In this document: positions 24,562-33,762 of the stretch, one piece after another
How positions within the stretch are numbered: the first letter of the stretch is position 1
Layout of the letters: each line of letters opens with the position of its first letter
Assembly: GCA_021323535.1 (NCBI GenBank)
Contig: JAJONO010000029.1
Span: 1 to 61,098 of the forward strand
DNA from: Bacteroidota bacterium
GTDB taxonomy: Bacteria > Bacteroidota > Bacteroidia > B-17B0 > Aurantibacillaceae
Length of the DNA: 61,098 nucleotides
Reading direction: 5' to 3'
The notes under the pieces: generated by a model
The model's input: only the letters and a program-made list of their open reading frames with translations
Told to the model about the DNA's origin: nothing
The model's database searches: none
Program-made: the position numbers and the translations under genes

Positions 24562-25591
24562 ACTCTAAAATAAGTTTCTGAGTCCCTTCCTGTTTATTTC
24601 CTTTTAATTTAAGATAATAAACGCCGGATGATAAAGTACCGAGATCAACATCATCATAATATAAACCAGGAGCGCGTTCTCCGATAGTTACTTCTTTCAC
24701 TATTTGTCCGAGTACGTTATAAACAGTGAGATTGTAATTTTCAGACGTGGTTAACACATAATGTAAATTGATCTTTTTCTCAGAGGCGGGATTTGGATAG
24801 ATAGAGAAGTTAGCATGCAGATCTCTTTCTTTAACACTTTGCAAAACGTTGTTGCTTACTTTGCCTGATTTCTGATATACAACTACCGTGTTGGTATTAT
24901 TGCTTACTGTTGAAGAGCTCTGGCTCAGCAACGACCATTTACTGGAAGAGTTGAGGTAAACGTAATCAACTGCATTGATGGTTTGCGTAAAGCTTGAATT
25001 GATAGTTTGCACCATTTTATTTTCAAGTTTGATACGTAACACATTCGGAAAACTATTTCCCGGAGTGTTCAACGTTCCTGTTGCATCGCCTGTAGTAGTT
25101 ACGGAGCCTACAGCGCTAACGTTGGTGGTTGAGAATGTGTAACTGGTAGAATAAGTATCGGTGCTGATGTTACCATAGGTGAATGGAAGAGTCGCGAAAG
25201 TTAAAGGGTTCTGATAAATAGCAGTAACACTCGGATTGGAGAATCCGTAAATGGTTATTCCTGAACTGGTATACCCGGCCATTGTATAGTCCACACCGTT
25301 TTCAGTTTGTGCCATGTTTACTGCAGCAGGAAAAACAGTTGCGTTTGGCGCTGATGAAGGTGCAACATAACTATTAGACATTACCGCTACTGAAGGAACA
25401 AGAGCTATTCCTGTATAGTTCCAGATTTGGGAAACACCTCCGGGTCCACCTGCAGGGAGACTTGCAGTATCAAGTTGCCAGGTTTGCTCAATATCTCCTA
25501 TAATGGGATTCTGAGCAGATGTAACTGTGTACTGTGCCTTTACCGAAAGGCCAAATACGGTTGAAAGAACTAAAACGTAAAGTTTTTTCAT
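24560..25591 (-). CDS. T9SS-secreted protein of unknown function
   Basis: 343 residues. A signal peptide (MKKLYVLVLSTVFGLSVKAQ) is followed by about 230 Thr/Ser/Asn-rich residues of beta-sandwich character without enzyme motifs. A type A T9SS sorting domain closes it: FSIYPNPASEKKINLHY, LTVYNVLGQIVKEV and GVYYLKLKG. The protein should cross the outer membrane through the Por system and be anchored or released. Clear -7 element upstream and terminator downstream, so it is probably monocistronic. Confidence 0.88.
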   Translation of the reverse strand: MKKLYVLVLSTVFGLSVKAQYTVTSAQNPIIGDIEQTWQLDTASLPAGGPGGVSQIWNYTGIALVPSVAVMSNSYVAPSSAPNATVFPAAVNMAQTENGVDYTMAGYTSSGITIYGFSNPSVTAIYQNPLTFATLPFTYGNISTDTYSTSYTFSTTNVSAVGSVTTTGDATGTLNTPGNSFPNVLRIKLENKMVQTINSSFTQTINAVDYVYLNSSSKWSLLSQSSSTVSNNTNTVVVYQKSGKVSNNVLQSVKERDLHANFSIYPNPASEKKINLHYVLTTSENYNLTVYNVLGQIVKEVTIGERAPGLYYDDVDLGTLSSGVYYLKLKGNKQEGTQKLILE

Positions 25592-25617
25592 GTGGTTTTG
25601 GTTTAATTGGTTAATAA

Positions 25618-25625
25618 CAAATTTA
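25618..25625 (-). promoter_or_regulatory. Candidate -7 element (TAAATTTG) for the T9SS cargo gene
   Basis: An exact TAnnTTTG match on the minus strand, 27 bp before the ATG at 25591. No good -33 box is seen. Confidence 0.4.
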
Positions 25626-25786
25626 TCCCAGAATAGAGTCCTTTTCAGCGGCCCTGTTTTGAGATTTGAAGTATTAGACGTTGAAAAGTGTTCGTGGTTT
25701 AAACATAAAAAACATTTTTTGGGACAGATTTAACATCTGTTATGACGTTACCTATTTAATCGAAAGTATTATGTAAGCAGAATCAA

Positions 25787-25794
25787 TACTTTTG
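25787..25794 (+). promoter_or_regulatory. Candidate -7 element (TACTTTTG) for the DUF2157 operon
   Basis: An exact TAnnTTTG match 36 bp before the ATG at 25830. No TTTG at the ideal upstream spacing. Confidence 0.4.
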
Positions 25795-25829
25795 ATCAAC
25801 CGAAATCATTTCATTTAAAATAAAACAGT

Positions 25830-27119
25830 ATGAGTATTTTAAAGGAACTGGATGAATTAATAGGCGCTGAGGTTGTAACCACAGAAACTGCCGAAAAAAT
25901 CCGCGATTATTATAAACTAAAAAGCAAACACTCAGGAAACAAATTCTTTGTAGTGTTTGGAATACTGGGCGCCATTTTAGTCGGACTTGGACTCATTTTA
26001 ATTATCGCACACAACTGGGACGATCTTTCAAAAGGAACAAAAGTGTTCTTCGCTTATGCGCCTCTTGTCATTGCCCAATTGTTCTGTGCATTTACTCTCT
26101 GGAGAAAACCTGATAGCACTTCATGGAAAGAAGCTTCTTCCGCGTTTCTTTTCTGCGCTGTTGGAGCAAGTATTTCATTGGTTAGCCAGGTTTATAACAT
26201 TCATGGCGATCTTCCGAAATTTCTAATGATATGGATGATGTTATGTCTGCCGGTTGTTTACCTTATGAAATCATCCATGGCTTCATTACTTTACATTGCA
26301 GGTGTAAGTTATTATTGCTGGGAAAGTAACCGGTTTTTTCACTGGGATCACCATGAATCCTATAACTATTGGTGGATGTTGCTATTAATAGTGCCACATT
26401 ACTATCTCCTGGTTAAGAACAAACGTAACAGTAATTTCACTGTGTTTCACAACTGGGTCGTTCCTATTTCGTTGACTGTTTGCTTGGGTTCTGTGGCTAA
26501 TCATGCGGATAACATCATGTACATTTCTTATATGTGCCTGTTCGGTTTCTTTTATATTCTGGGCACATCACCTGCCTTTACAGCAATGAAGCGGAATGTA
26601 AATGGCTACCTCGTTATCGGATCTTTAGGCACTACACAAATACTTTTGAATTTAAGCTTCAACCATTTCTGGACAAGAATGGTCGAATGGCATTCGGGAC
26701 TTACTAATTGGGAAAATTCGCCCGAACTCTACTCTGCAATTATTATTGGTACCCTTGCACTTGGGTTGCTGGTTTATCTGAACAGAAATGGCATTAACGA
26801 ATTTCATCCTATGAAAATACTGTTCCTGATTTTTGTTCCTGTTTTTATTATTGGAGTCAATTCTCATTATACCGCTATGGCAATTATAAATGCCCTTGTA
26901 CTTGCTGCAGGATTGTTTACAATCTGGAACGGTGTGCGTAACGATCATCTGGGCGTTCTTAATTACGGACTTCTTACAATAACAGCACTTATCATTTGCC
27001 GTTTTTTCGACAGTCACATGAGTTTTATAATAAGAGGAATTTTGTTTGTGCTTGTTGGAGTTGGTTTCTTCGTGACAAATTATTTAATGCTTAGGAAACG
27101 TAAACAGATGTCATCATGA
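25830..27119 (+). CDS. DUF2157 multi-pass membrane protein
   Basis: 429 residues. A cytoplasmic N-terminal helical segment (ELDELIGAEVVTTETAEKIR) precedes the DUF2157 core starting at VVFGILGAILVGLGLILIIA. It has about ten to twelve membrane helices in all and ends in LRKRKQM. The family is unassigned but almost always sits beside a GDYXXLXY protein, as here, where the two genes overlap by 4 nt. That suggests a two-component inner-membrane complex. No function is claimed. Confidence 0.85.
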   Translation: MSILKELDELIGAEVVTTETAEKIRDYYKLKSKHSGNKFFVVFGILGAILVGLGLILIIAHNWDDLSKGTKVFFAYAPLVIAQLFCAFTLWRKPDSTSWKEASSAFLFCAVGASISLVSQVYNIHGDLPKFLMIWMMLCLPVVYLMKSSMASLLYIAGVSYYCWESNRFFHWDHHESYNYWWMLLLIVPHYYLLVKNKRNSNFTVFHNWVVPISLTVCLGSVANHADNIMYISYMCLFGFFYILGTSPAFTAMKRNVNGYLVIGSLGTTQILLNLSFNHFWTRMVEWHSGLTNWENSPELYSAIIIGTLALGLLVYLNRNGINEFHPMKILFLIFVPVFIIGVNSHYTAMAIINALVLAAGLFTIWNGVRNDHLGVLNYGLLTITALIICRFFDSHMSFIIRGILFVLVGVGFFVTNYLMLRKRKQMSS

Positions 27120-27670
27120 AAAAATTAGTAATAGCTTTATTCGTACTGGTTTGCCTGGTGCAATTAGCAGTACCTTCAAAAATGATCATGGACCAGGAAA
27201 ATGTTTTACAAGCTGGAAAAGAATATAAATTCCGTACAGCCCCTGTTGATCCTTATGATCCCTTTCGTGGAAAATATGTGACCTTATCATTCGAAGCAAA
27301 CCGTTATACTCTTGCCAACGATACAACCTGGGAAAAGGCTCAGGATGTATATGTTTTATTAGGAACTGATAGCGCCGGCTACGCAATCATATCTGAAGTA
27401 AGGCATGAAGCGCCTACAGAAACCGGGGTGGATTATGTTCTCGCTAAAGTAAACTCCGCATATTCGGATCAGTTGAACATCGATTATCCTTTCGAACGTT
27501 TTTACATGGAAGAAAACAAAGCACCTGAAGCTGAAAAACGATATCGGGAAGCTAATCGCCGGAACAACACACAACAGGAGGCTTATGCTGTAGTGTATGT
27601 GAAAGAAGGTGAAGCTGCGTTAAAAGATGTGATGATTGATGGAGTTTCGTTGAGAGATTTGGCAAAATAA
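27116..27670 (+). CDS. GDYXXLXY-family membrane-anchored protein
   Basis: 184 residues. An N-terminal membrane anchor or uncleaved signal (KLVIALFVLVCLVQLAV) is followed by the family core VDPYDPFRGKYVTLSFEA, in which the name-giving GDYXXLXY motif reads GKYVTLSF. RFYMEENKAPEAEKRYREAN matches the conserved middle, and AYAVVYVKEGEAALKDVMID the C-terminal block. The ATG overlaps the DUF2157 stop codon (ATGA), so translation is coupled. Function unknown. Confidence 0.85.
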   Translation: MKKLVIALFVLVCLVQLAVPSKMIMDQENVLQAGKEYKFRTAPVDPYDPFRGKYVTLSFEANRYTLANDTTWEKAQDVYVLLGTDSAGYAIISEVRHEAPTETGVDYVLAKVNSAYSDQLNIDYPFERFYMEENKAPEAEKRYREANRRNNTQQEAYAVVYVKEGEAALKDVMIDGVSLRDLAK

Positions 27671-27674
27671 CCAG

Positions 27675-27748
27675 ACCTAATTTCACGAATTAACGCAAAT
27701 CAGGATGAAATAAGTCTGTGCCTCATTTGCGAAAACTCGCGGAATTGG
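27675..27748. repeat. Degenerate TTTCACGAATT / TTTGCGAAA spacer repeat
   Basis: The spacer between convergent genes holds AATTTCACGAATTAACGC (27679 on) and ATTTGCGAAAACTCGCGGA (27726 on), in partial inverse relation. Similar words occur near 4315. It looks like a decayed palindromic element. Confidence 0.4.
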
Positions 27749-27757
27749 CGTCAAAAA

Positions 27758-29572
27758 TCATAGACTAAACCTCAGAATTTTCTTCTCCGTCTCGGCATCC
27801 ACCTTCAACTCGGGAGCATGATGCGGTTTCTTTCTCGCGTCAATGATCATTGGTCCGGTACAACCCCAATGCTTGTTTTCTGTGAATTCTCCAACACCGT
27901 AAATATCATGGCTGGGATTGCTCCTCGTGTAAGTCACCCACACATAATCGTTAATGCTTTTGCTATTGGCGATGAAATTAAAATCATTAAAAATCACGAT
28001 TTGAACTATTCCTGAAAATTCTCCAATGTTAGATTGAATGTATTCTGATAATTTTTTTATTTCAGATTTTGCATTATCGTAAGAAGTGAATTCTGTTAGC
28101 TCAATTCCAACAACACCTTCCATTAAAATAACTCCTTTTGAAATGAAGCCTGCGCTATATAAGCTTGGAGGAACAGTTGTAGAAAGTTCTCTGAGCTTAT
28201 CGCCATAAGCAGCTACAATGACTTTGCTTCCTTCATTAATATTATTACCGCTATAATCAAGTGTATCAATAGTTGTTTTGGTAATGAAATGCAGATCTCT
28301 TTTTAAATCTATTCTTTCAAAAACATACTTAAAGAAATCTTTTACATCGTGACAATTAATTTCTTTTTTGTCATCAGTGCTGATGAATAAATATTTAGCG
28401 AGACTTAATTGTCCTGTTCCTAAAATACGGCTCGCCTGCGTCAAAATTTCGGCGGGACGTTTGGTTTTTAAATACGGTGTGTAACGTTCACTTCCCACCG
28501 CTAACAAAAGAGGATGAACTCCTGCTGCGTCCACAGCGTGAACTTCTTTTACTCCCGGAATTTCGTGAGGAATAGCAGTACCGCTTAATTCATGAATTAA
28601 CCCCCCAAAGGCTGTGTCTTCTTGCGGAGGTCGTCCCACAACAGTAAATGGCCAGATGGCATTTTCTTTGGCGTATACTTTATGAACGCGCATTAAAGGA
28701 AAATCGTGAGTGAGACTGTAATAACCGAGATGATCACCGAACGGCCCTTCCGGTTTATTTTCATTGGGATATACTTCTCCGGTAATCACAAAATCGGCGT
28801 CCAGAGAAATACAATAACCATCTTGATAAGCATAACGAAATCTTCTTCCTCCTAAAGCGCCGGCAAAAGTTAATTCGCTTATTCCTTCCGGTAGTGGCAT
28901 AACCGCAGCAAGCGTATGACTCGGCGGACCACCAACAAAAATGCTCACCTTTAGCGGAACATTTTTTTTGTTCGTTTTATTCTGGTGAATTCCAATTCCT
29001 CTATGAAGCTGATAGTGTAAACCAATTTCTTTATTAAGTTCGTAATTGTTTCCTGAAAGCTGTATGCGGTACATACCAACATTGGAAGCCATCACTCCCG
29101 GCTTATCAATATCTTCTGAATACACTTGCGGAAGCGTTACAAAAGCGCCGCCATCCATTGGCCAATGTTTGATAAGAGGAAGATCAGAAATTTTTATTTC
29201 TTTAAATCCAGCTGAAGAAAACGAACTTTTTTTTGGCAATGCTTTTAATGCGGCCAGACCTGTAGATAAATATTTGAAAGGCTTGCGGAGAGCAGTAACA
29301 GGATCGTTTCGTAATTGAACCAACTGTTGCATGACTTCAAAGCGATCACGGAACATGAACTTACTTCTTTCCAAAGTTCCGAATAAATTACTTACCGCCT
29401 GAAACTTTGAACCTTTTACTTTTTCGAAGAGAATAGCTTTTCCACCCTGTGCATGAACCTTTAAATGAATGGCGGCCATTTCAAGATCTGGGTCAACTTC
29501 TTCTTTAATACGAATAAGATGTCCGTGTTTCTCGAGATCGTCAATACATTCTTTTAAATTGCGGTAGCCCAT
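27758..29572 (-). CDS. ubiD: UbiD-family prenylated-FMN decarboxylase
   Basis: 604 residues, within the UbiD range. N-terminal GYRNLKECIDDLEKHGHLIR is typical. SIFVGGPPSHTLAAVMPLPE, NKPEGPFGDHLGYYS (with the conserved Glu) and GRPPQEDTAFGG lie in the prFMN/substrate region. The family removes carboxyl groups from aromatic or unsaturated acids using prenyl-FMN made by UbiX, which is not in the window. In Bacteroidota a UbiD homologue often serves menaquinone synthesis; the substrate here is not determined. Its start is 1 nt past the end of the amidohydrolase gene, giving a three-gene operon. Confidence 0.88.
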   Translation of the reverse strand: MGYRNLKECIDDLEKHGHLIRIKEEVDPDLEMAAIHLKVHAQGGKAILFEKVKGSKFQAVSNLFGTLERSKFMFRDRFEVMQQLVQLRNDPVTALRKPFKYLSTGLAALKALPKKSSFSSAGFKEIKISDLPLIKHWPMDGGAFVTLPQVYSEDIDKPGVMASNVGMYRIQLSGNNYELNKEIGLHYQLHRGIGIHQNKTNKKNVPLKVSIFVGGPPSHTLAAVMPLPEGISELTFAGALGGRRFRYAYQDGYCISLDADFVITGEVYPNENKPEGPFGDHLGYYSLTHDFPLMRVHKVYAKENAIWPFTVVGRPPQEDTAFGGLIHELSGTAIPHEIPGVKEVHAVDAAGVHPLLLAVGSERYTPYLKTKRPAEILTQASRILGTGQLSLAKYLFISTDDKKEINCHDVKDFFKYVFERIDLKRDLHFITKTTIDTLDYSGNNINEGSKVIVAAYGDKLRELSTTVPPSLYSAGFISKGVILMEGVVGIELTEFTSYDNAKSEIKKLSEYIQSNIGEFSGIVQIVIFNDFNFIANSKSINDYVWVTYTRSNPSHDIYGVGEFTENKHWGCTGPMIIDARKKPHHAPELKVDAETEKKILRFSL

Positions 29573-29573
29573 A

Positions 29574-31415
29574 TTATTTTTTGTAGACCTGTTCTCCTGC
29601 GATGTAAGTGGAGATAACTTTTATGTTCAGGATTTTATCTTCCGCGCAGTTCATCAGATCAGTATCCAAAATTACGAAATCGGCCCATTTCCCCTTCGTT
29701 AAACTTCCTTTTTCTTTTTCTTCAAAATTGGAATAAGCGGCCCAGATGGTCATGCCTTTTAAAGTTTCTTCCCTGGTAAGAGCATTTTCCATCTGGTATC
29801 CTCTAGTCGGAAATCCTTGTGCCACTGCTGAAGCTGAAGGCGGCACGCGGTTGGCATCCTTACGATACACAGCGGCGTAAAATGTTTTGAAAGGGGAAAT
29901 ATCTTCAACAGGAAAATCGGTTCCGAGTGCAATCCAGCCATGCGCCTTCAAGAGATCTTTAAATGCATACGCGGTTTTTACTCTTTCCTTACCTAAACGT
30001 TTGTCGGCCCAATACATATCGCTGGTGGCATGTGTAGGCTGGACAGAAGGCACAAAATATTTTCCGTATTGTTTCAGGTCTTCTTTGCTGATGATTTGTG
30101 TGTGTTCAATTCTCCAACGCATGTCCAATGAATCGATAAATTTTAATCCTGATTTTTCAATTGCGGGTTTAAGAAGACTCATCGTTTTTAACATGGATTC
30201 TTTCTCAGCTGCTTTTCCTTCGTAAATTTCAAGAATGGCTCTCACTGCTGAATCACCAATGCAATGTGTGTTCATTTGAAAGCCTAACATGTACATTGTA
30301 TCCGCCATTTTTCTGAAATAATCAATAGTGTTTAACATAAATCCGTTCCAGCCTGCTTTATCCGAATAATCTGTAAGTAAACAAGCGCCTCTCGAACCAA
30401 GAGCACCATCGCCATAAAACTTAAAGGAGCGGACATTTAATTTATCTGTTTTGTAGGGACCGGTCTTAATATAATGATCAAGGTTTTCCCTGGTTGGAGT
30501 AAGCATGGCGTAAACACGCATTTTGAGTTCGTTCTTTTTTTGAAGCTCGTCGATCACATCTATTACTTTTTTCTCGAGGCCAGCGTCGTCAATCGTTGTT
30601 AATCCAACCGCGAGACAATTTTTCTGAGCATTCAACAATGCACGCGCAATTTGTTCTTTCGATGCCTGAGGAATTTTTGTTTCTACAAGATCAACTGCGT
30701 TATCAACCAGAATACCTGTTGGCTCCCAGTATCTGCAATTATTGCCGCAGGCGCTTATTTTTGGAAGAACTGTCCACGAAGCATCTCTCCCTCTGGAATT
30801 CTGTATTTCTCCTCCGGAAATTTTTGTCTGATCGTTTATTCCTGCTAGTTGTAATGCTTTTTTATTGGCAAGAGCCGCATGTCCATCAATACGTTTTAAA
30901 AATACCGGCCTGTCTGGAAAAAGTGAATCGAGTTTTTTTCTGTCCGGAAATTCTTTTACATCCCAATCGTTCTGATCCCATCCTCTTCCAATGATCCATT
31001 GTTCTGCTCTGGCGGAACTATCAGTTTTTGAAATTTCTTTCGACAGATCGTGTTCTTTTGCAAAGGCCGTAGTTTTTTCAATTACTTCGGCGAGAGATTT
31101 TGTTCCAACAAGATCCACTTCATTCAATCCTTTGCCATACCCGTAAAAATGACAATGCGCGTCAATGAATCCCGGGAAGATAGAATTTCCTTCGGCATCT
31201 TTTTTTTCTTTTGAAGTATAACGCTCAAGAATTTCTTCATCGCTGTTTACGGCAAGAATTTTTCCGTCCTTAATTGCCATTGCCTGCTGAACAGAAAAAA
31301 TAGAATCTACAGTATAAATTTTAGCGTTAAAAATAATAAAGTCTGCTTCCAGTTTTGGATCAGAACAGGAAAAAAGTCCCGCTACGCAGAATAATATGAT
31401 GAGTTTCTTTAAAAT
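29574..31415 (-). CDS. Amidohydrolase (YtcJ-like) lipoprotein, probable ATT start
   Basis: 613 residues if started at the ATT at 31415. Reading from there gives MLKKLIILFCVAGLFSC, a textbook lipoprotein signal. EADFIIFNAKIYTVDS follows, the first beta strands of the amidohydrolase composite domain. The catalytic barrel shows the metal motif GFIDAHCHFYGYG and ends near ALGTDFPVEDISPF. The first ATG in frame (31280) would delete the signal and these strands, and there is no ATG, GTG or TTG upstream of it. The ATT overlaps the stop codon of the DUF4421 gene. YtcJ-type enzymes hydrolyse amide or ester bonds of unknown substrates; this one should face the periplasm. Confidence 0.85.
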   Translation of the reverse strand: MLKKLIILFCVAGLFSCSDPKLEADFIIFNAKIYTVDSIFSVQQAMAIKDGKILAVNSDEEILERYTSKEKKDAEGNSIFPGFIDAHCHFYGYGKGLNEVDLVGTKSLAEVIEKTTAFAKEHDLSKEISKTDSSARAEQWIIGRGWDQNDWDVKEFPDRKKLDSLFPDRPVFLKRIDGHAALANKKALQLAGINDQTKISGGEIQNSRGRDASWTVLPKISACGNNCRYWEPTGILVDNAVDLVETKIPQASKEQIARALLNAQKNCLAVGLTTIDDAGLEKKVIDVIDELQKKNELKMRVYAMLTPTRENLDHYIKTGPYKTDKLNVRSFKFYGDGALGSRGACLLTDYSDKAGWNGFMLNTIDYFRKMADTMYMLGFQMNTHCIGDSAVRAILEIYEGKAAEKESMLKTMSLLKPAIEKSGLKFIDSLDMRWRIEHTQIISKEDLKQYGKYFVPSVQPTHATSDMYWADKRLGKERVKTAYAFKDLLKAHGWIALGTDFPVEDISPFKTFYAAVYRKDANRVPPSASAVAQGFPTRGYQMENALTREETLKGMTIWAAYSNFEEKEKGSLTKGKWADFVILDTDLMNCAEDKILNIKVISTYIAGEQVYKK

Positions 31416-32509
31416 ACTTTATAGACTTTTGTTTGCTGAAACTTCTGATAAAATTTTGGAGTGCCTGTATGAAAGCGCCACCCGAAAGTAAAATTACCTG
31501 TTATGGAATTTGATCTGAAATCAATGATCTTAGGACTGCTGTACAAATTGTAATCGTTAGAGTAAGAACCAAGAATATAACAGCGTTTAAGATTTAATCC
31601 AAAAGACAAACGTCCCGTTCCGCTCCAGGAAATATAAGAGAGATGACGTGAACTGTTTCCTAAATCATAATGGCGCCATTGCTGCTCGGGACCAAGAGTG
31701 AAATATGCGCTGGCAAACCAGGCTTTGAATAATACAAGCGTACCAGCCGCGCCAAAATTCATACCTATATTTGTAGATTGAAATCCTTTTAATCCGCCAT
31801 AATCGTTGAAGAGAGGGCGAGCTTTCATAGGAATAACAGAGCTGTCGCTCTTGAGAGTATAAACATTAAAACTGGCCCCAATGATCCAGGTGAAGGCACT
31901 CTTCAGTTGACGATAGTTACAACCGAATCCTGATTTGTATGAAAATTTTTCAAAATTCGTAAAGTACATGGCGCGCGAACTGAACAGGCTGCTTTTAAGA
32001 TTTGGAAGTAAGTAATAATCGCCTGTTTTTTTGAATGTCGTGTCAAAATTTCCGGTGCTTGAATTATAAAACCCAGTAAACCTTCTGTAATAACTTTCCG
32101 ATACCCAGCGATTATCACCAAAGTTAAATCCGATATTGAATGTTTTAGTATACCCTTTTTTCGCGCTTTCGCTTTGAGGCGAACTTCTTGTTCCGAACGA
32201 AATCTGGAACTTATCATAATTAAACACAATACCACTGTTCAATTGCGATTCGGCTACGTAAACATGCGATGATAAACCGAGTGTATCTTTATTGATGAGT
32301 TGCTTGAATTCATTACTAAAATTTCGGTACTGCTGATAAATTCCAACGATCAGGACATAATCAAACTTCTGGTATCTGGTAGTATCCCAGTTTCTTACAG
32401 GGCCCTTTTTTGCTGTGGTATCTGCAACCGCTGTAGTAGAATCGGTGCGGGTCTGGCCCCTTGAAAGCGCCGTAAATAAAATGAAAACTATTATGAAGCA
32501 ATTACGCAT
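31409..32509 (-). CDS. DUF4421 family outer-membrane-type protein
   Basis: 366 residues. The signal peptide (MRNCFIIVFILFTALSRG) is followed by RNWDTTRYQKFDYVLIVGIY and then alternating aromatic/polar strands (FQISFGTRSSP, NFTFGWRFHTGTPKFYQK), consistent with a beta barrel. It matches the DUF4421 pattern of Bacteroidota; no function is established. It is the first gene of the tight operon with the amidohydrolase lipoprotein (7-nt overlap) and UbiD, so a shared envelope or import role is possible. Confidence 0.75.
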   Translation of the reverse strand: MRNCFIIVFILFTALSRGQTRTDSTTAVADTTAKKGPVRNWDTTRYQKFDYVLIVGIYQQYRNFSNEFKQLINKDTLGLSSHVYVAESQLNSGIVFNYDKFQISFGTRSSPQSESAKKGYTKTFNIGFNFGDNRWVSESYYRRFTGFYNSSTGNFDTTFKKTGDYYLLPNLKSSLFSSRAMYFTNFEKFSYKSGFGCNYRQLKSAFTWIIGASFNVYTLKSDSSVIPMKARPLFNDYGGLKGFQSTNIGMNFGAAGTLVLFKAWFASAYFTLGPEQQWRHYDLGNSSRHLSYISWSGTGRLSFGLNLKRCYILGSYSNDYNLYSSPKIIDFRSNSITGNFTFGWRFHTGTPKFYQKFQQTKVYKVF

Positions 32510-32517
32510 GTTTTTAA

Positions 32518-32525
32518 TAGCTTTG
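32518..32525 (+). promoter_or_regulatory. Candidate -7 element (TAGCTTTG) for mscS
   Basis: An exact TAnnTTTG match 21 bp before the ATG at 32547. No clear -33 box. Confidence 0.4.
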
Positions 32526-32546
32526 TGAAGGTAAAAAAATTTTCTT

Positions 32547-33431
32547 ATGTTTTATTTTTTAGATACAACTGCAGGAGTAAAAAGTCTGATTCCGAATGTA
32601 AAAGAAAAGATTGCCGAACATCATTCCCGTCTCAGCGATTGGTTTGACAGTTTTGTGAACAGCCTGGCGGAGTATACACCGAAAGTAATTGCAGCCATTA
32701 TTGTTCTTCTGATTGGGCTCTGGGTCGTGAAACGCATCGCTATTCTCGCCGAAAAAGCCATGATAAAAAAGGAACTGGAGATCAGTCTCCGTACCTTCCT
32801 GAAAAGCCTTCTAAGCATTGGATTAAAGATCATTCTTATTGTTACTGTAGCAGGAATGATGGGAATAGGAACCGCCAGTTTCGTGACCATTCTCGGTGCC
32901 GCCAGTCTCGCTATTGGCCTGGCTCTACAAGGGTCACTCTCCAATTTTGCAGGAGGCGTGCTTATCCTCATTTTTAAACCCTTTAAAGTTGGCGATAGCA
33001 TTGAAGCGCAGGGACAAACCGGTGAAGTAAAAGAGATTCAGATCTTCAACACTATTTTATTGACAGGCGATCATAAAACAGTAATTCTTCCGAATGGACC
33101 CTTATCGAATGGAACCATTGTTAACACGACACGCTTCGGAAATCTTCGTACCGAAATTGCATTGATGGTGAGTAATGATAATAGCATTGACAAAGTGAAG
33201 GAAGTGATTCATAATGTTCTTGATGCCAATGAAAAAGTGATCAAAGATATTGAACCCGGAATTTTTATTGGTAAAGTGGCCGATGGCTCAGTGGCTGTAA
33301 CGGTTCGTCCGTATTGTTTGCCGGGGGATACGGCCCAGGTTACAAGTGAATTGTATTACCAGATTTATAAAGCTTTTGAGACTCATAAAATAAAACTTCC
33401 CCCTACCATACGTATCGTAAGCACCAATTAA
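32547..33431 (+). CDS. mscS: Small-conductance mechanosensitive channel (MscS)
   Basis: 294 residues. Three membrane segments: VIAAIIVLLIGLWVVK, SIGLKIILIVTVAGMMG and the pore helix ASFVTILGAASLAIGLALQG, with the Gly/Ala packing pattern of MscS TM3. LSNFAGGVLILIFKPFKVGD and the cytoplasmic beta/alpha-beta domain (ILPNGPLSNGTIVN) follow. It opens under membrane tension to release solutes during hypo-osmotic shock. The MazG gene starts 1 nt after its stop. Confidence 0.94.
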   Translation: MFYFLDTTAGVKSLIPNVKEKIAEHHSRLSDWFDSFVNSLAEYTPKVIAAIIVLLIGLWVVKRIAILAEKAMIKKELEISLRTFLKSLLSIGLKIILIVTVAGMMGIGTASFVTILGAASLAIGLALQGSLSNFAGGVLILIFKPFKVGDSIEAQGQTGEVKEIQIFNTILLTGDHKTVILPNGPLSNGTIVNTTRFGNLRTEIALMVSNDNSIDKVKEVIHNVLDANEKVIKDIEPGIFIGKVADGSVAVTVRPYCLPGDTAQVTSELYYQIYKAFETHKIKLPPTIRIVSTN

Positions 33432-33432
33432 C

Positions 33433-33759
33433 ATGGAAATTTCGGAAGCACAGAAACTTGTTGACCAATGGATAAAGCAATACGGCATTCGTTATTTTAA
33501 CGAACTCACCAATACAGCTATGCTCATGGAAGAAGTTGGCGAGGTGGCCAGGATCATGGCGCGCCGCTACGGAGAACAGAGCGAGAAAGAAAGTGATAAA
33601 GCAAAGAAACTGGATGACGAACTTGCTGATGTTTTGTTCGTGCTCATCTGCATTGCTAACCAAACCGGAATTGATTTAGACGAAGCCTTAAAAAAGAATC
33701 TCGATAAAAAAACGAAGAGAGATAGTACGAGGCATTTGGATAATGATAAATTGAAATAA
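33433..33759 (+). CDS. Short MazG-type nucleotide pyrophosphohydrolase
   Basis: 108 residues, the single-domain MazG-like size. The metal-binding motif is visible as EEVGEVARIMARRYG and DDELADVLFVLICIAN (EExxE ... DExxD). Such enzymes hydrolyse (d)NTPs to monophosphates and pyrophosphate, often as house-cleaning enzymes. Co-transcription with mscS is suggested by the 1-nt gap. Confidence 0.88.
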   Translation: MEISEAQKLVDQWIKQYGIRYFNELTNTAMLMEEVGEVARIMARRYGEQSEKESDKAKKLDDELADVLFVLICIANQTGIDLDEALKKNLDKKTKRDSTRHLDNDKLK

Positions 33760-33762
33760 AAG

